Shown here in pieces: positions 1 through 7,835 of a stretch of 54,674 nt of DNA (positions within the stretch are counted from its first letter, which is position 1; the number at the start of each line of letters is the position of its first letter). The position numbers and the translations under genes are program-made. Source of the stretch: Avoscillospira sp045530865 (GTDB lineage Bacteria; Bacillota; Clostridia; Oscillospirales; Oscillospiraceae); NCBI GenBank assembly GCA_045530865.1, contig JAZSCX010000074.1:1-54674 (forward strand), given 5' to 3'. Below the pieces are notes generated by a model. That model saw only the letters and a list, made by a program, of their open reading frames with translations. It did no database searches and was not told the origin of the DNA.

Positions 1-129
1 GATCTAGGCGATGTGACGGATGAGGATCTTTCTCGAATTGTATCCTTAATGAATCTGCGTCCAAGAAAGTGTATTAATTGGCTCACTCCCTTTGAAGTGT
101 TTTCTCAACAAGTGTTGCACTTGACTTGA
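1..129 (+). pseudogene. IS30-family transposase, C-terminal end (partial at window edge)
   Basis: An open frame enters from the left edge and stops with TGA at 127-129. The 42 visible residues contain RPRKCINWLTPFEVF, which matches the conserved C-terminal motif of IS30-family DDE transposases (RPRK-x-L-x-x-x-TP-x-EVF), and they end shortly after it as in that family. Only the tail is in the window, so it cannot be judged whether the full gene is intact. The AT-rich, non-host-like codon use differs from the housekeeping genes at 1.3-5.4 kb. The right inverted repeat probably lies within about 50 bases downstream, but I could not define it without the left end. Confidence 0.8.
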
Positions 130-199
130 CAATCTGCCCGAACAAAAGAAACCGGGCCTGCGGAGCATAGGGCAGCTCCTTGCGGAAACGTACTGCCGT

Positions 200-332
200 A
201 CACCTCATCCGTCATGCTTCGCATGACACCTTCTCCTCAAGGAGAAGGCTTTGCGGGCGACCAATGGTCGCCCCTACGGGGACAGGTTCATCAGTGCTTG
301 CGGCGGCGGCCAAGGGTCTGGCCGCCCTACGG
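200..332. repeat. Composite palindromic intergenic repeat (MITE-like)
   Basis: Three modules follow each other: a CTTCTCCTCAAGGAGAAG palindrome with an ACACCTCATCCG lead, the palindrome GGGCGACCAATGGTCGCCC followed by CTACGG, and GGCGGCCAAGGGTCTGGCCGCC followed by CTACGG. The second and third modules recur in the same order at 1143-1219, the third alone at 2094-2122, the second inverted at 32071-32100, and the first at 37849-37975. Such dispersed palindromes are common between genes in gut Clostridia. No coding function is seen. Confidence 0.75.
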
Positions 333-389
333 GGTGCGATTTGCGGCGTTCAAAGGAATAAGTGCTTCCCAACTCACGATGGGAAGCAC

Positions 390-590
390 TTATTCCGGTC
401 TGTATTCAGCAATATCTTCCAGTTTGCAGTTTAGTATTTCACAAAGTTGATTGATCGTATGCGTATTGACATTTTCATTCTTTCTCAAACGATCCAATTG
501 ACCGGAACTGAAATGAAACTCTTTTATCAGACGATACTGAGAAACGCCTTTCTTTTTCATAGTCTGCCAAAGTCGATCATACACAATCAT
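390..590 (-). CDS. Small Cro/CI-type helix-turn-helix protein (YozG-like)
   Basis: A 66-residue protein made almost entirely of one XRE-type HTH domain: WQTMKKKGVSQYRLIKEF, then LDRLRKNENVNTHTINQLCE, then LNCKLEDIAEY, which is the typical small Cro-like fold ending in an E-D-I-A/I-x-Y motif. It likely binds DNA as a dimer and regulates itself or a neighbour. The start at 590 (ATG) is preferred over the GTG-proximal ATG at 602 by family length; both are possible. It is divergent from the promoter at 642-670 that drives the next gene, so it could control that gene. It is not linked to a recognisable toxin. Confidence 0.7.
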   Translation of the reverse strand: MIVYDRLWQTMKKKGVSQYRLIKEFHFSSGQLDRLRKNENVNTHTINQLCEILNCKLEDIAEYRPE

Positions 591-641
591 ACTACACACC
601 ATCCATACCAGTTATTTTTAGCTTACAGTCATATATTTATA

Positions 642-670
642 TTGACAATTGCCCATAACTGGACTATATT
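642..670 (+). promoter_or_regulatory. Sigma-A promoter for the ORF at 699
   Basis: TTGACA at 642-647 and TATATT at 665-670 are separated by exactly 17 bases. The start codon of the next ORF lies 29 bases after the -10 box. Confidence 0.75.
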
Positions 671-698
671 TTTAATATAGTGTTTGGAGATGGTTGGA

Positions 699-1061
699 AT
701 GTGTGAAAACAATAAGGTTAATTATCAGGAGTTATATGAGAGGTTGGAAGACACTCTGGATAAGGTCACAGACTTGATCCTGTTTACGCGGTCTGATTGT
801 GAGATGATTCTGGAAGCTGCAGGGGAGAGGCCGTCCTGCTTGTCTCCGGAGGCTGAACGGCGGCTGGATGCATTGGTTGGCGCGCTGCGGTTTGAATCCG
901 AAATGAAGGAGGATGCCGACTATAAGAAAATGTATCTGACACTGTTCAATGCTCTGACCGGTGCCATTCAGAATTTGGAATGGCAAAGATATGACAGAGC
1001 GAGGGAGATCCTGATCAGCGCCCAGCAGGAATCTGAGGAAATATTTATTGCCGGCGCGTGA
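699..1061 (+). CDS. Hypothetical protein, 120 aa
   Basis: I do not recognise this protein. It is soluble, acidic and predicted mostly helical, with a Tyr/Glu/Leu-rich N-terminus (YQELYERLEDTLDKV) that could form a coiled coil and a C-terminal helix around ALTGAIQNLEWQRYDRAREIL. No signal peptide or metal motif is present. ATG 699 is chosen because GGAG at 686-689 lies nine bases upstream; in-frame TTG 684 and ATG 690 lack a spaced ribosome binding site. A consensus promoter precedes it and a strong terminator follows, so it is a single-gene unit. The helical layout resembles small accessory proteins found beside HTH genes, but that is only a resemblance. Confidence 0.7.
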   Translation: MCENNKVNYQELYERLEDTLDKVTDLILFTRSDCEMILEAAGERPSCLSPEAERRLDALVGALRFESEMKEDADYKKMYLTLFNALTGAIQNLEWQRYDRAREILISAQQESEEIFIAGA

Positions 1062-1073
1062 GTGCTTTGCAAG

Positions 1074-1103
1074 AAACCCGTGATCGCAAGATCACGGGTT
1101 TTT
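1074..1103 (+). terminator. Rho-independent terminator
   Basis: A 12-bp stem (AAACCCGTGATC / GATCACGGGTTT) with a GCAA loop, followed by T residues, lies 12 bases after the stop codon at 1061. Confidence 0.9.
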
Positions 1104-1142
1104 GTATGGAGATCATGCAGGCATCCTCGATGATGCCTGCAC

Positions 1143-1219
1143 GCGGGCGACCAATGGTCGCCCCTACGGACCGGTTCGATGGTGCTTGCAGTGGCGGCCA
1201 AGGGTCTGGCCGCCCTACG
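1143..1219. repeat. Composite palindromic repeat, second copy
   Basis: Same two modules in the same order as at 254-332: GGGCGACCAATGGTCGCCC-CTACGG, about 25 variable bases, then GGCGGCCAAGGGTCTGGCCGCC-CTACG. The near-identical stems and divergent middle suggest a dispersed element rather than a local duplication. Confidence 0.75.
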
Positions 1220-1281
1220 ATGCGAATGGTTGTAATTTTGCCTGTTTTGCGGTAAACTGAAAAAAGAAAGGGGTGGAGCCC

Positions 1282-2085
1282 ATGAAAATTGCGCTGATTC
1301 AGATGTCGGTGACGGCGGAGAAAGCGAAAAATCTGGAAACGGCCCGGGAGTATCTGCGGCGGGCTGCGGAACAGGGTGCGGAGCTGGCGATCCTGCCGGA
1401 GATGTTCTGCTGCTTGTATTCCAATGCCGCCTTTGTGGAAAATGCGGAGCCTGCCGGTGGAATGATCTGGACTGCCATGTCACAGGCGGCGAAGGCGTTT
1501 GGCCTGTGGCTGGTGGCAGGCTCTATGCCAGAACGGGATGGGGAACGCATTTACAACACCTGCTTTGTATTTGATCCGCAGGGAAATCAGATTGCCCGCC
1601 ACCGGAAGATGCATTTGTTCGATATCTGTGTCAAGGGCGGACAGCGGTTTATGGAGTCGGAGACGTTCACCGCCGGTGACGATGTGACAGTATTTGAGAC
1701 GCCTTTCGGAAAGCTGGGGCTGTGCATCTGCTTCGATATGCGGTTCCCGGAGCTGTCTCGGCTCATGACCCTCCGGGGAGCGCAGGCCATTCTCGCTCCT
1801 GCCGCCTTCAACATGACGACAGGCCCCCTGCACTGGGAAGTGATGTTCCGGCAGCGGGCAGTGGACAATCAGCTGTTCACGGTGGGTGTGGCGCCTGCCC
1901 GGGATCGGAACGGCGTCTATGTGTCCTATGGCAATTCCATGGCCTGCTCGCCGTGGGGCAAGGTGCTGTGCCGCGCCGACGCCGCACCGGAGCTTCTGAT
2001 CACGGAGCTGGATTTTGCGGAGAACGATGCGGTGAGAGCGCAATTGCCTCTGCTCAGCGCCAGAAGGACGGATATTTATCCGTAA
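1282..2085 (+). CDS. Carbon-nitrogen hydrolase (nitrilase superfamily, omega-amidase-like)
   Basis: A 267-residue cytoplasmic amidase with the superfamily Glu-Lys-Cys triad: Glu40 in LAILPEMF, Lys in ARHRKMHLFD and Cys in GLCICFDMRFPE. The sequence around LFDICVKGGQRFMESETFTAG and the final SARRTDIY match the Nit2/omega-amidase branch, which hydrolyses alpha-ketoglutaramate and similar omega-amides. Assignment to that branch is by motif only. ATG 1282 follows AAAGGGG by eight bases; the GTG nine bases upstream overlaps the ribosome binding site. It is flanked on both sides by palindromic repeats and appears monocistronic. Confidence 0.9.
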   Translation: MKIALIQMSVTAEKAKNLETAREYLRRAAEQGAELAILPEMFCCLYSNAAFVENAEPAGGMIWTAMSQAAKAFGLWLVAGSMPERDGERIYNTCFVFDPQGNQIARHRKMHLFDICVKGGQRFMESETFTAGDDVTVFETPFGKLGLCICFDMRFPELSRLMTLRGAQAILAPAAFNMTTGPLHWEVMFRQRAVDNQLFTVGVAPARDRNGVYVSYGNSMACSPWGKVLCRADAAPELLITELDFAENDAVRAQLPLLSARRTDIYP

Positions 2086-2093
2086 GTACCTGC

Positions 2094-2122
2094 AGCGGCG
2101 GCCAGAGGTCTGGCCGCCCTAC
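2094..2122. repeat. Palindromic repeat, single module
   Basis: GGCGGCCAGAGGTCTGGCCGCC followed by CTACGGGAT. The TAG stop of the minus-strand gene at 2119 lies in the repeat tail, so the repeat may serve as its terminator. Confidence 0.65.
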
Positions 2123-2640
2123 GGGATTTGGGGCAGTATTCCGATGAAACCACATTCCTGCGCCAGAAGGATCTTCTGTTCCAGGGTTTCTTCTGTATCG
2201 AACAAAATCACCTGCTGCGGCGTATGGACGTAGCGGCAGCCCAACACTTCTGAATAAAAGCCTTCGGATTTGGGCAATTCAGAAACAGGGTCACCCTCTC
2301 CGTCGGGGCAGGGCAGGGGAAGGGCCACCGCCATGGGTTGCAGCTGAAGCCAGCACTGCCGGTGCTCTGCCGCCTCCCGGAACCGCTGGCGCAAATCGCC
2401 GCCGGACATTGCAGAGGAGATCAGAAGCCCCGCCTGCGGGAACAGCTGTCCCCAGCTTTCGGGAACCAAAAGTCTGCCGCCCAGATCGGCAACGGACTGT
2501 GCGGCCGGTTCCGGCCAGTCCAGAACCAGATAGGCCTCATCTGCTGCTGCCTGCAGCAGTTCTTCCTCCGGTTCCGGGGAAAAGGAACAGACGGCGGGGT
2601 GGGTGCCGCCGTAAAAATCCGTGAGTGTCTGCAAGACCAT
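2119..2640 (-). CDS. Hypothetical protein, about 173 aa
   Basis: I do not recognise a family. The protein is soluble, acidic, rich in Glu, Pro and Leu, and lacks a signal peptide. Segments such as YLVLDWPEPAAQSVADLGGRLLVPESW and QQVILFDTEETLEQKILLAQECGFIGILPQ suggest alternating strands and helices. It is divergent from yqeG with about 60 bases between starts, and on the same strand no partner is adjacent. ATG 2640 is used; a GTG at 2652 sits closer to AAAGG and may be the real start. Its base composition matches the neighbouring housekeeping genes, so it is probably native. Confidence 0.55.
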   Translation of the reverse strand: MVLQTLTDFYGGTHPAVCSFSPEPEEELLQAAADEAYLVLDWPEPAAQSVADLGGRLLVPESWGQLFPQAGLLISSAMSGGDLRQRFREAAEHRQCWLQLQPMAVALPLPCPDGEGDPVSELPKSEGFYSEVLGCRYVHTPQQVILFDTEETLEQKILLAQECGFIGILPQIP

Positions 2641-2702
2641 TGGACAATGCACCGCCTTTATGATATACTACATAGGAAATCTATGGAAAAGCAGGATCGC
2701 CT

Positions 2703-3203
2703 ATGCCCGTTTCTTTTATTCCCAACATCATCGTTGACCGGCTGACGGATGTGACGCCGGAACTGCTGCAAAGCCGTGGCATCCGGTTCCTGATGCTGGA
2801 TTTTGATAACACCATCGTGCCCTACACCACAAACACGCCCACGGAGGTCATGGAGCAGTGGCTGCAGGCCATGCAGGCTTCCGGCATTGGGCTCTGTGTG
2901 GTCTCCAACAGCAAGCGGGACAGGGTGGTGAAGTTCTGTGACACAAGAGGAATTCCCTGCATCACCCATTCGAAAAAGCCCTTTCAGAAGGGCATCCGCG
3001 CCTGCCGGGATCGTTTCTCGCTGGATATGACCCGTGCGGCGCTGGCGGGAGATCAGATCTACACCGACGTACTGGGAGCCAACTGTGCCGGGGCCGTATC
3101 CATTCTGGTGACGCCTATCCATCTGCACAACATCTGGCTGAAGCTGCGCCATGTGGCGGAGAAGCCGTTTATCGCCATTGGAAAAAGGAGAAATGCAACA
3201 TGA
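2703..3203 (+). CDS. yqeG: YqeG-family HAD-IIIA phosphatase
   Basis: A 166-residue HAD-superfamily protein with DFDNTIVPY (nucleophile Asp and acid/base Asp), VVSNS (motif II), KKPFQKGI (motif III Lys) and ALAGDQIYTDVLGAN (motif IV). The opening NIIVDRLTDVTPELLQSRGIRFLMLD and overall length match the YqeG family, which in many Bacillota sits with ribosome-assembly genes; plant and cyanobacterial relatives act on phosphatidylglycerophosphate. The actual substrate here is not shown. The stop overlaps the start of the next peptidase gene by four bases (ATGA), so the two are translationally coupled. Confidence 0.9.
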   Translation: MPVSFIPNIIVDRLTDVTPELLQSRGIRFLMLDFDNTIVPYTTNTPTEVMEQWLQAMQASGIGLCVVSNSKRDRVVKFCDTRGIPCITHSKKPFQKGIRACRDRFSLDMTRAALAGDQIYTDVLGANCAGAVSILVTPIHLHNIWLKLRHVAEKPFIAIGKRRNAT

Positions 3204-4267
3204 ACAACATGGAAAAACTGCAGGGTATTCTGGCGGAAGGCACCGTGGATGCGCTGCTGCTGACCAGTCAGGTCAGCCGCCTCTATGCCGCTCAGTACGA
3301 TGTGGCGGAGGGCATTGCCGTCATCGGTAAAGAAAAGAGCTATTATTTCACCGACAGCCGCTATATTGAGGTGGCGGAGAACAATCTCCCCGGCTTTACA
3401 GTACGCGAGACCAACCGTGCCAATCCCTATGTAGATCTGATCAACACTGCCCTTGCGGAGTTGGGCGCAAAGAAGCTGGGTATTGAAGAGAATTATCTGA
3501 CCTATGCCGAGTTTTTGCAGTTTGAAAAAGCCCTGCAGGCCGAGCTGGTACCCTGCCAGAAGGTCATTTCCCGGTTCCGCCAGACCAAGGAAGCATGGGA
3601 GATCGACCGGATGCGGAAGGCACAGGCCATCACCGATAAGACCTTTGCCGAAATGCTGCAGATCATCAGAGCCGGTATGACGGAAAAGGAACTGGCTGCC
3701 GAGCTGATCTACAGCCTGTACAAAAACGGCGCGGATGCCCTGTCTTTCCCGCCCATCGTGGTCTCCGGCCCCAAGACCAGTATGCCCCACGGCGTGCCCG
3801 GTGACCGGAAGCTGGAGTACGGCGACTTCATCACCATGGATTTCGGCTGCATGATCGACGGCTACTGCTCCGATATGACCCGTACCGTGGCGCTGGGCTT
3901 TGTTTCCGAAGAAATGAGCCTGGTCTATGAAACGGTGCTGCGGGCGCAGGCTGCGGGCATTGCCGCTACCAGGGCCGGCGTCACCGGACAGGCTGTGGAC
4001 GGCGCTGCCCGCCAGATCATCCGGGATGCGGGCTACGGCGATTTCTTCGGTCACGGCTACGGTCACAGCGTAGGTCTGGAGATCCATGAGGCACCCAACT
4101 GCAACCCTTCCAACGATCAGCCGCTGGAGGCCGGTGTGGTCTGCTCCGCAGAGCCGGGTATCTATCTGCCGGGAAAATTCGGCGTCCGCATCGAGGATGT
4201 GGTCATTGTTACGGAGGACGGCTGCATCGATATCACCGAAAGCCCCAAGAATTTGATCGTTATTTAA
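3200..4267 (+). CDS. M24-family Xaa-Pro aminopeptidase
   Basis: A 355-residue cytoplasmic aminopeptidase P-type enzyme. The first ~125 residues form the creatinase-like N-domain (VDALLLTSQVSRLYAA); the rest is the pita-bread domain. Metal ligands are visible in TMDFGCMIDGYCSDMTRT (two Asp), HGYGHSVGLEIHE (His), CSAEPGIY (Glu) and GVRIEDVV (Glu). It removes N-terminal residues preceding proline. It directly overlaps yqeG and is followed by an efp promoter, an order common in Clostridia, where a peptidase of this type sits just before efp. Confidence 0.93.
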   Translation: MNNMEKLQGILAEGTVDALLLTSQVSRLYAAQYDVAEGIAVIGKEKSYYFTDSRYIEVAENNLPGFTVRETNRANPYVDLINTALAELGAKKLGIEENYLTYAEFLQFEKALQAELVPCQKVISRFRQTKEAWEIDRMRKAQAITDKTFAEMLQIIRAGMTEKELAAELIYSLYKNGADALSFPPIVVSGPKTSMPHGVPGDRKLEYGDFITMDFGCMIDGYCSDMTRTVALGFVSEEMSLVYETVLRAQAAGIAATRAGVTGQAVDGAARQIIRDAGYGDFFGHGYGHSVGLEIHEAPNCNPSNDQPLEAGVVCSAEPGIYLPGKFGVRIEDVVIVTEDGCIDITESPKNLIVI

Positions 4268-4286
4268 GAAAATGGGGAATTCCCCC

Positions 4287-4315
4287 TTGAAAATCGAGGG
4301 CTTATCCTGTATAAT
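4287..4315 (+). promoter_or_regulatory. Promoter for efp
   Basis: TTGAAA at 4287-4292, a 17-base spacer and TATAAT at 4310-4315. A GGGGAATTCCCC palindrome at 4274-4285 lies just upstream and may end the peptidase transcript. Confidence 0.75.
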
Positions 4316-4383
4316 TTCTATGGCTGATTTTTTGTATATTATGCGCACCTGCGATGCAGGATGCCTTTGGGAGGATAAAGGTT

Positions 4384-4947
4384 ATGATTTCTGTCAGCGA
4401 TTTTAGAAACGGCATTACCTTCGAAATGGATGGTAAGGTCATGCAGATCGTGGAATTCCAGCACGTGAAACCCGGCAAGGGCGCCGCTTTCGTCCGCGTG
4501 AAGATGAAGAATGTCATCACCGGCGGCGTGACGGAAACTACGTTCAACCCCAGCGATAAGTACCCCACCGCTTATATCGAGAGAAAGAAGATGGAGTACT
4601 CCTATGCCGATGGCAACCTGTACTACTTCATGGACATGGAAACCTATGACATGATCCCTGTCGATGCCGGTACTGTGGACGCCAGCTTCAAGTTCGTCAA
4701 GGAAAACGACACCTGCACCGTCCTGTCCTACAAGGGCAACGTGTTCAGCGTGGAAGCTCCCAACTTCGTCGATCTGGTCGTCACCAAGGCTGAACCCGGC
4801 GTCAAGGGCGATACCGCTACCAACGTCACTAAGCCCGCTACCGTCGAGACCGGTGCTGAGATCAAGGTTCCCCTGTTCATCAACGAGGGCGACAAGATCT
4901 CCATCGATACCCGTACCGGCGAATACATGGGCCGCGCAAAGGGTTAA
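4384..4947 (+). CDS. efp: Elongation factor P
   Basis: A 187-residue EF-P with the three expected beta-barrel domains. It binds the ribosomal E site and rescues stalling at polyproline. The KOW-like domain I carries the tip loop HVKPGKGAAFVRVK with Lys32 in the position modified in other bacteria; the C-terminus has FINEGDKISIDTRTGEYMGR, the family signature. ATG 4384 follows GGGAGGATAAAGG; the longer in-frame start at 4354 has no ribosome binding site. No EpmA-type modifier is in the window. Confidence 0.97.
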   Translation: MISVSDFRNGITFEMDGKVMQIVEFQHVKPGKGAAFVRVKMKNVITGGVTETTFNPSDKYPTAYIERKKMEYSYADGNLYYFMDMETYDMIPVDAGTVDASFKFVKENDTCTVLSYKGNVFSVEAPNFVDLVVTKAEPGVKGDTATNVTKPATVETGAEIKVPLFINEGDKISIDTRTGEYMGRAKG

Positions 4948-4984
4948 TTTCTAAATCTGTAATTGTCTGAAAGGAGAACGCGTT

Positions 4985-5398
4985 ATGACTCTGTCCGAAA
5001 GAACTGCTTATCTCAAGGGTCTCATGGAGGGCATGAAGATCGACACGGAAACCAACGAAGGCAAGCTGTTTAAGGCCATCATCGAAACCCTCGATGATAT
5101 GGCTCTGACTGTTTCCGATGTGGAAGATGTGGTGGATGCTGTCTGCGATGAGCTGGATTCCATTGAAGAGGATCTGGACGCCATCGAGGACTATCTGCTG
5201 GACGAAGAGGACGAGGATGAGGACTACGACGAGGACGATGAGTTCGATTTCGGCGATGAGACTATCTATGAGGTCAAGTGCCCCGTTTGCGGTTCTGTGA
5301 TCAACCTCGACGAGGATATGCTGGAAGCCGGTTCCATCGAATGCCCCGACTGCGGCGAAGAGCTGGAGTTTGATGCAGACGATGTGGAAGAGGAATAA
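4985..5398 (+). CDS. CD1247-like acidic protein with zinc ribbon
   Basis: A 137-residue protein. The helical N-terminal half (SERTAYLKGLMEGMKIDTETNEGKLFKAI) matches the CD1247 N-terminal domain known from Clostridia; it is followed by a run of Asp/Glu (about residues 74-90) and a C-terminal rubredoxin-like zinc ribbon, CPVCGSVINLDEDMLEAG then CPDCGEELEF. Function is not established. AAAGGAG precedes the ATG by eight bases. It lies 37 bases after efp and is probably co-transcribed with it; a hairpin at 5423-5444 ends the unit. Confidence 0.88.
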   Translation: MTLSERTAYLKGLMEGMKIDTETNEGKLFKAIIETLDDMALTVSDVEDVVDAVCDELDSIEEDLDAIEDYLLDEEDEDEDYDEDDEFDFGDETIYEVKCPVCGSVINLDEDMLEAGSIECPDCGEELEFDADDVEEE

Positions 5399-5422
5399 TT
5401 CCGGTTCGTAACGTTATCTAAT

Positions 5423-5444
5423 ACGGGCCTCTTCGGAGGCCCGT
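5423..5444 (+). terminator. Hairpin terminator after the CD1247-like gene
   Basis: ACGGGCCT-CTTCGG-AGGCCCGT. The T-run is weak, so termination efficiency is uncertain. Confidence 0.6.
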
Positions 5445-5465
5445 TATGAAGTTTAAAATGAATTC

Positions 5466-5491
5466 GGGCCTGTAGCGCAGCTGGGAGCGCA
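5466..5491 (+). pseudogene. 5' half of the split host tRNA-Ala(CGC)
   Basis: GGGCCTG at 5466-5472 is the 5' acceptor strand, followed by TA and a D-arm GCGC-AGCTGGGA-GCGC-A. After 5491 the tRNA sequence stops. The missing part is at 18104-18163. Joined, the halves give a 73-base cloverleaf with all stems paired and a G3:U70 pair, the alanine identity element. Confidence 0.85.
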
Positions 5492-5510
5492 CGGTGTGCA
5501 GTTTTTGCCC
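5482..5510 (+). other. attL: crossover core plus element arm
   Basis: Core TGGGAGCGCA (5482-5491) followed by the arm CGGTGTGCAGTTTTTGCCC (5492-5510). The reverse complement of this arm matches the arm before the right core in 16 of 19 positions. The geometric centre of the reconstructed 48-bp attP falls on the AG of TGGG-AG-CGCA. Confidence 0.8.
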
Positions 5511-5531
5511 ACAAGGCCTGTTGCTTATAAT
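5503..5531 (+). promoter_or_regulatory. Promoter of the element-borne tRNA-Ala
   Basis: TATAAT at about 5526-5531 with a TTTTGC/TTTGCC -35-like element 16-17 bases upstream. The -35 region overlaps the attL arm, so the element supplies its own promoter for its tRNA. Confidence 0.55.
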
Positions 5532-5575
5532 TTCATATTCATTCCGTGTGGAGTTTCCGCTCCGCACGGCGATTC

Positions 5576-5651
5576 GGGCGATTAGCTCAGCTGGGAGAGC
5601 GTACGGTTCGCATCCGTAAGGTCGTCGGTTCGATCCCGATATCGTCCACCA
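5576..5651 (+). tRNA. tRNA-Ala (anticodon CGC), element-borne
   Basis: A complete cloverleaf: acceptor GGGCGAT / ATCGTCC, D-stem GCTC/GAGC, anticodon stem TACGG/CCGTA around loop TTCGCAT (anticodon CGC, reads GCG), T-stem GTCGG/CCGAT with loop TTCGATC, discriminator A and encoded CCA at 5649-5651. It has G3:U70. It differs from the split host tRNA-Ala(CGC) in every stem, so it is not a duplicate of the target. It sits 85 bases inside attL and is followed by a terminator at 5661-5695. Confidence 0.93.
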
Positions 5652-5660
5652 TTTTTGTCA

Positions 5661-5695
5661 GGGAAGTCTGTGTTCGCAGACTCCCCTTACTTTTT
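5661..5695 (+). terminator. Terminator after tRNA-Ala
   Basis: GGGAAGTCTG-TGTTCG-CAGACTCCCC stem (one mismatch) followed by TTAC and T5. It could also end the minus-strand recombinase transcript only weakly, since the T-run is on the plus side. Confidence 0.65.
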
Positions 5696-5697
5696 GT

Positions 5698-7127
5698 TTA
5701 TGCGGCGCCGTTATTGGAGCTTGTGCTTCGCTTGTGCCAGAGTTCTTTGAACTCTCTGATCGTGGGCTTGAGGTCTACTTCAAACTTGTAGTCTCGGTAG
5801 ATGCGCACCTTTTCCACCACCTGCCACATGATCATTTTCTTGCCTTCCAGCGTGCTGCCTTCAAACATATCGGCCCAGGTCAGAATCTTGTTGTATTCTT
5901 TCCTTGACCTCTTTTGCGGCGCTTTCGGCGTTATCTACAAGTTCCTGCGCAGATGCAATTTTGATGTCCAGCTTTTCGATTTCAACCTTGGCCTCTACGA
6001 TCAGTTCATTCAGCAGTTCTGCGTTCCAAGTGCTTTTGCCCTGGATGGCTTTATGAACCTCGCTCTTGTAGTCAGCCAGTTCTTTTTCCTTCTGTGATAC
6101 CATCGCAATCCTGCGGATGGCGCACCCGATTGTGGCAGTTATATCGAAGCGTAGGAGTTCGCTTTTTTCCATAGCGCATACCACCGCCACTGGTGGTGAG
6201 CACCAGTTTGCTTCCGCAGTGACCGCAATATACCAGACCGACCATCAGCGATTTGCCTTTGGAGTTCAGCGGGACGTCGCTATGCTTTTGGGTACGTTTT
6301 GCTACGATCTCCTGCGCCCGCTCCCAAAGTTCTACAGGAATGATCTGAAGCTCTGGGAATATTTCTGACTGCGTCTCTCCGCTTTTTAGTACGCCGATGT
6401 ACGTAATGTTTTTGATCATCTTGATGAGCGTGGTATTTGCGAAGTTGACTCCCTTGCGGTTGAGCATGCCGTTTTCATAGAGGTAGTGGCTCAGCCGCTG
6501 TGCGCCATAGCCTTCGTAGACATACTTCTGGAAGATGAGTCGGACAACGGCAGCTTCGGCTTCATCGACTACGATTTCATAGACTTCATGGTTGCGTTTG
6601 TTGAACCGCCCCTGTTTTTCAATGCGGTAGCCATACGGAACTGTGCCGCCACGAAATCGACCTTCCTGCACGATCTGCCCCAAGCGAGTCTTGGTGCGGA
6701 CGGAGGTCTTGATACTCTCGCCGAAGGCCTGCCAGTAACGGATGTAGTTCATAAGCTTGTCCACATGGTTATCGAAGCGCTGCTGACCTTCTACAGTGCT
6801 CCACACCTCAATGCCGTTGCGAACAAACCATTCCACCACGAAGGGCGTTTCATCATCACGTCTGCCCAGTCGGTCAAACATGAACACCAGAAGGATGTCG
6901 AACTTACCTTCAGCGGCATCTCTCTGGATCTCCTGAATAGCATCTCGGTCTTTAGCGGAAGTCTTGAAACCGGAGACACCTTTTTCAGAGAACTCTTTCA
7001 CGATGGTCCAGCCTTGACGCTCGGCGAATTCTCGACAGCACTGTTTCTGCATGGGGATGTCATCCTTGTCCACCTGTCCGAGGGTGGATACACGATAGAG
7101 GCAATATACTCTTTTTGTTTCTGTCAT
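5698..7127 (-). pseudogene. Large serine recombinase, broken by a deletion and a frameshift
   Basis: Read from 7127, the N-terminal resolvase domain is intact: YRVSTLGQ with the catalytic Ser, MFDRLGRR and the recombinase domain GGTVPYGYRI, then a zinc ribbon with YCGHCGSKLV and YNCHNRVRHPQDCDG. Just after CDG (about 6108) the frame jumps straight into the C-terminal coiled coil (QKEKELADYKSEV), so several tens of codons are missing and the phase is lost. A second lesion near 5900 is one extra A in AAGGAAAGAATAC; removing it joins KEEYNKILTWADMFEG to the C-terminus ending at TAA 5698-5700. ATG 7127 follows AAAGGAAC. The gene beside attL was presumably the integrase of this element. Confidence 0.88.
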
Positions 7128-7251
7128 AAATACCGTTCCTTTCTGTTTCTGAGATACGGTACACATGACTGGATGGATTCACTTGTCAAGGTACACGGGC
7201 GAACCTTGCGGGGGCGCCCTTTGGTCAGGAAGCAGTATCGCACAAAGCTTT

Positions 7252-7611
7252 TCATAAGTCTACTGAAAGATTCTCCTTTTCAAAAGCAGCAGTGCCTTCC
7301 GCCAGAAGCTGTTTGAACTCACTGGCATCCGCCGCAGGAGCAACGTGTTTTGTGCATGGAACAGGAACTGACTTCGGCTCCGCAGCTTCATGCGTAGGCA
7401 ATGTGCCTGACTCATAGGTAGCTCTCAGAGCCTGTTCAACAGCGCCGAGTTTTAATTCAGAGGAAGAAGTTCCTTCCTCGCCCTGCGCAAAATTGATAAG
7501 CACGGGACAGTCATCAATCATCATCGGCATCGTGTTAATGCCAATCAAAGGGCAGCCGGCAATACTGCCGACCACTCTGGTGCGTATATTTCCGAATTTG
7601 TTTTCTGACAC
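7252..7611 (-). CDS. Hypothetical element protein, 119 aa
   Basis: I do not recognise a family. A GTG start at 7611 follows TTGGAGGTGACCA; the longer frame upstream lacks a ribosome binding site. The N-terminal part (NKFGNIRTRVVGSIAGCPLIGINTMPMMIDDCP) is compact and hydrophobic, while the C-terminal half is Ala/Glu/Pro-rich and looks flexible. It lies 125 bases upstream of the recombinase on the same strand, so it may be co-transcribed; that position is typical for small control or accessory proteins of recombination, but nothing in the sequence proves such a role. Confidence 0.6.
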   Translation of the reverse strand: MSENKFGNIRTRVVGSIAGCPLIGINTMPMMIDDCPVLINFAQGEEGTSSSELKLGAVEQALRATYESGTLPTHEAAEPKSVPVPCTKHVAPAADASEFKQLLAEGTAAFEKENLSVDL

Positions 7612-7727
7612 TTGGTCACCTCCAATAATATTTGAACAAAGTTGAGAACTGCGCAAAGCGCTGGTGTGACTGGCTTTGGCGTATCTACGTGCACCTAATT
7701 TTGCGGTTGGTGTCATTTAGGTGCATC

Positions 7728-7800
7728 TTTGCGGAACTCCGCAAAGCCCCGCTCTGCGGGGCTTTGTTGGAGAGAGGAGCGCGCTTGCGTGCACCTCTCT
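7728..7800. repeat. Three consecutive hairpins between element genes
   Basis: CTTTGCGG-AACT-CCGCAAAG, AAAGCCCCGC-TCT-GCGGGGCTTT and AGAGAGG...CCTCTCT follow one another in the 224-base gap between two minus-strand genes. No long T-run follows on either strand, so they may be processing or pausing structures rather than strong terminators. Confidence 0.6.
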
Positions 7801-7835
7801 TTATCTTGTGCTAAAATCGAACGGGCAATTTGTGC

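Noticed and set aside
5576..5651. Element-borne tRNA-Ala as a simple duplicate of the split gene
   Set aside because: Stems and most loops differ; only the anticodon, G3:U70 and general tRNA features are shared.
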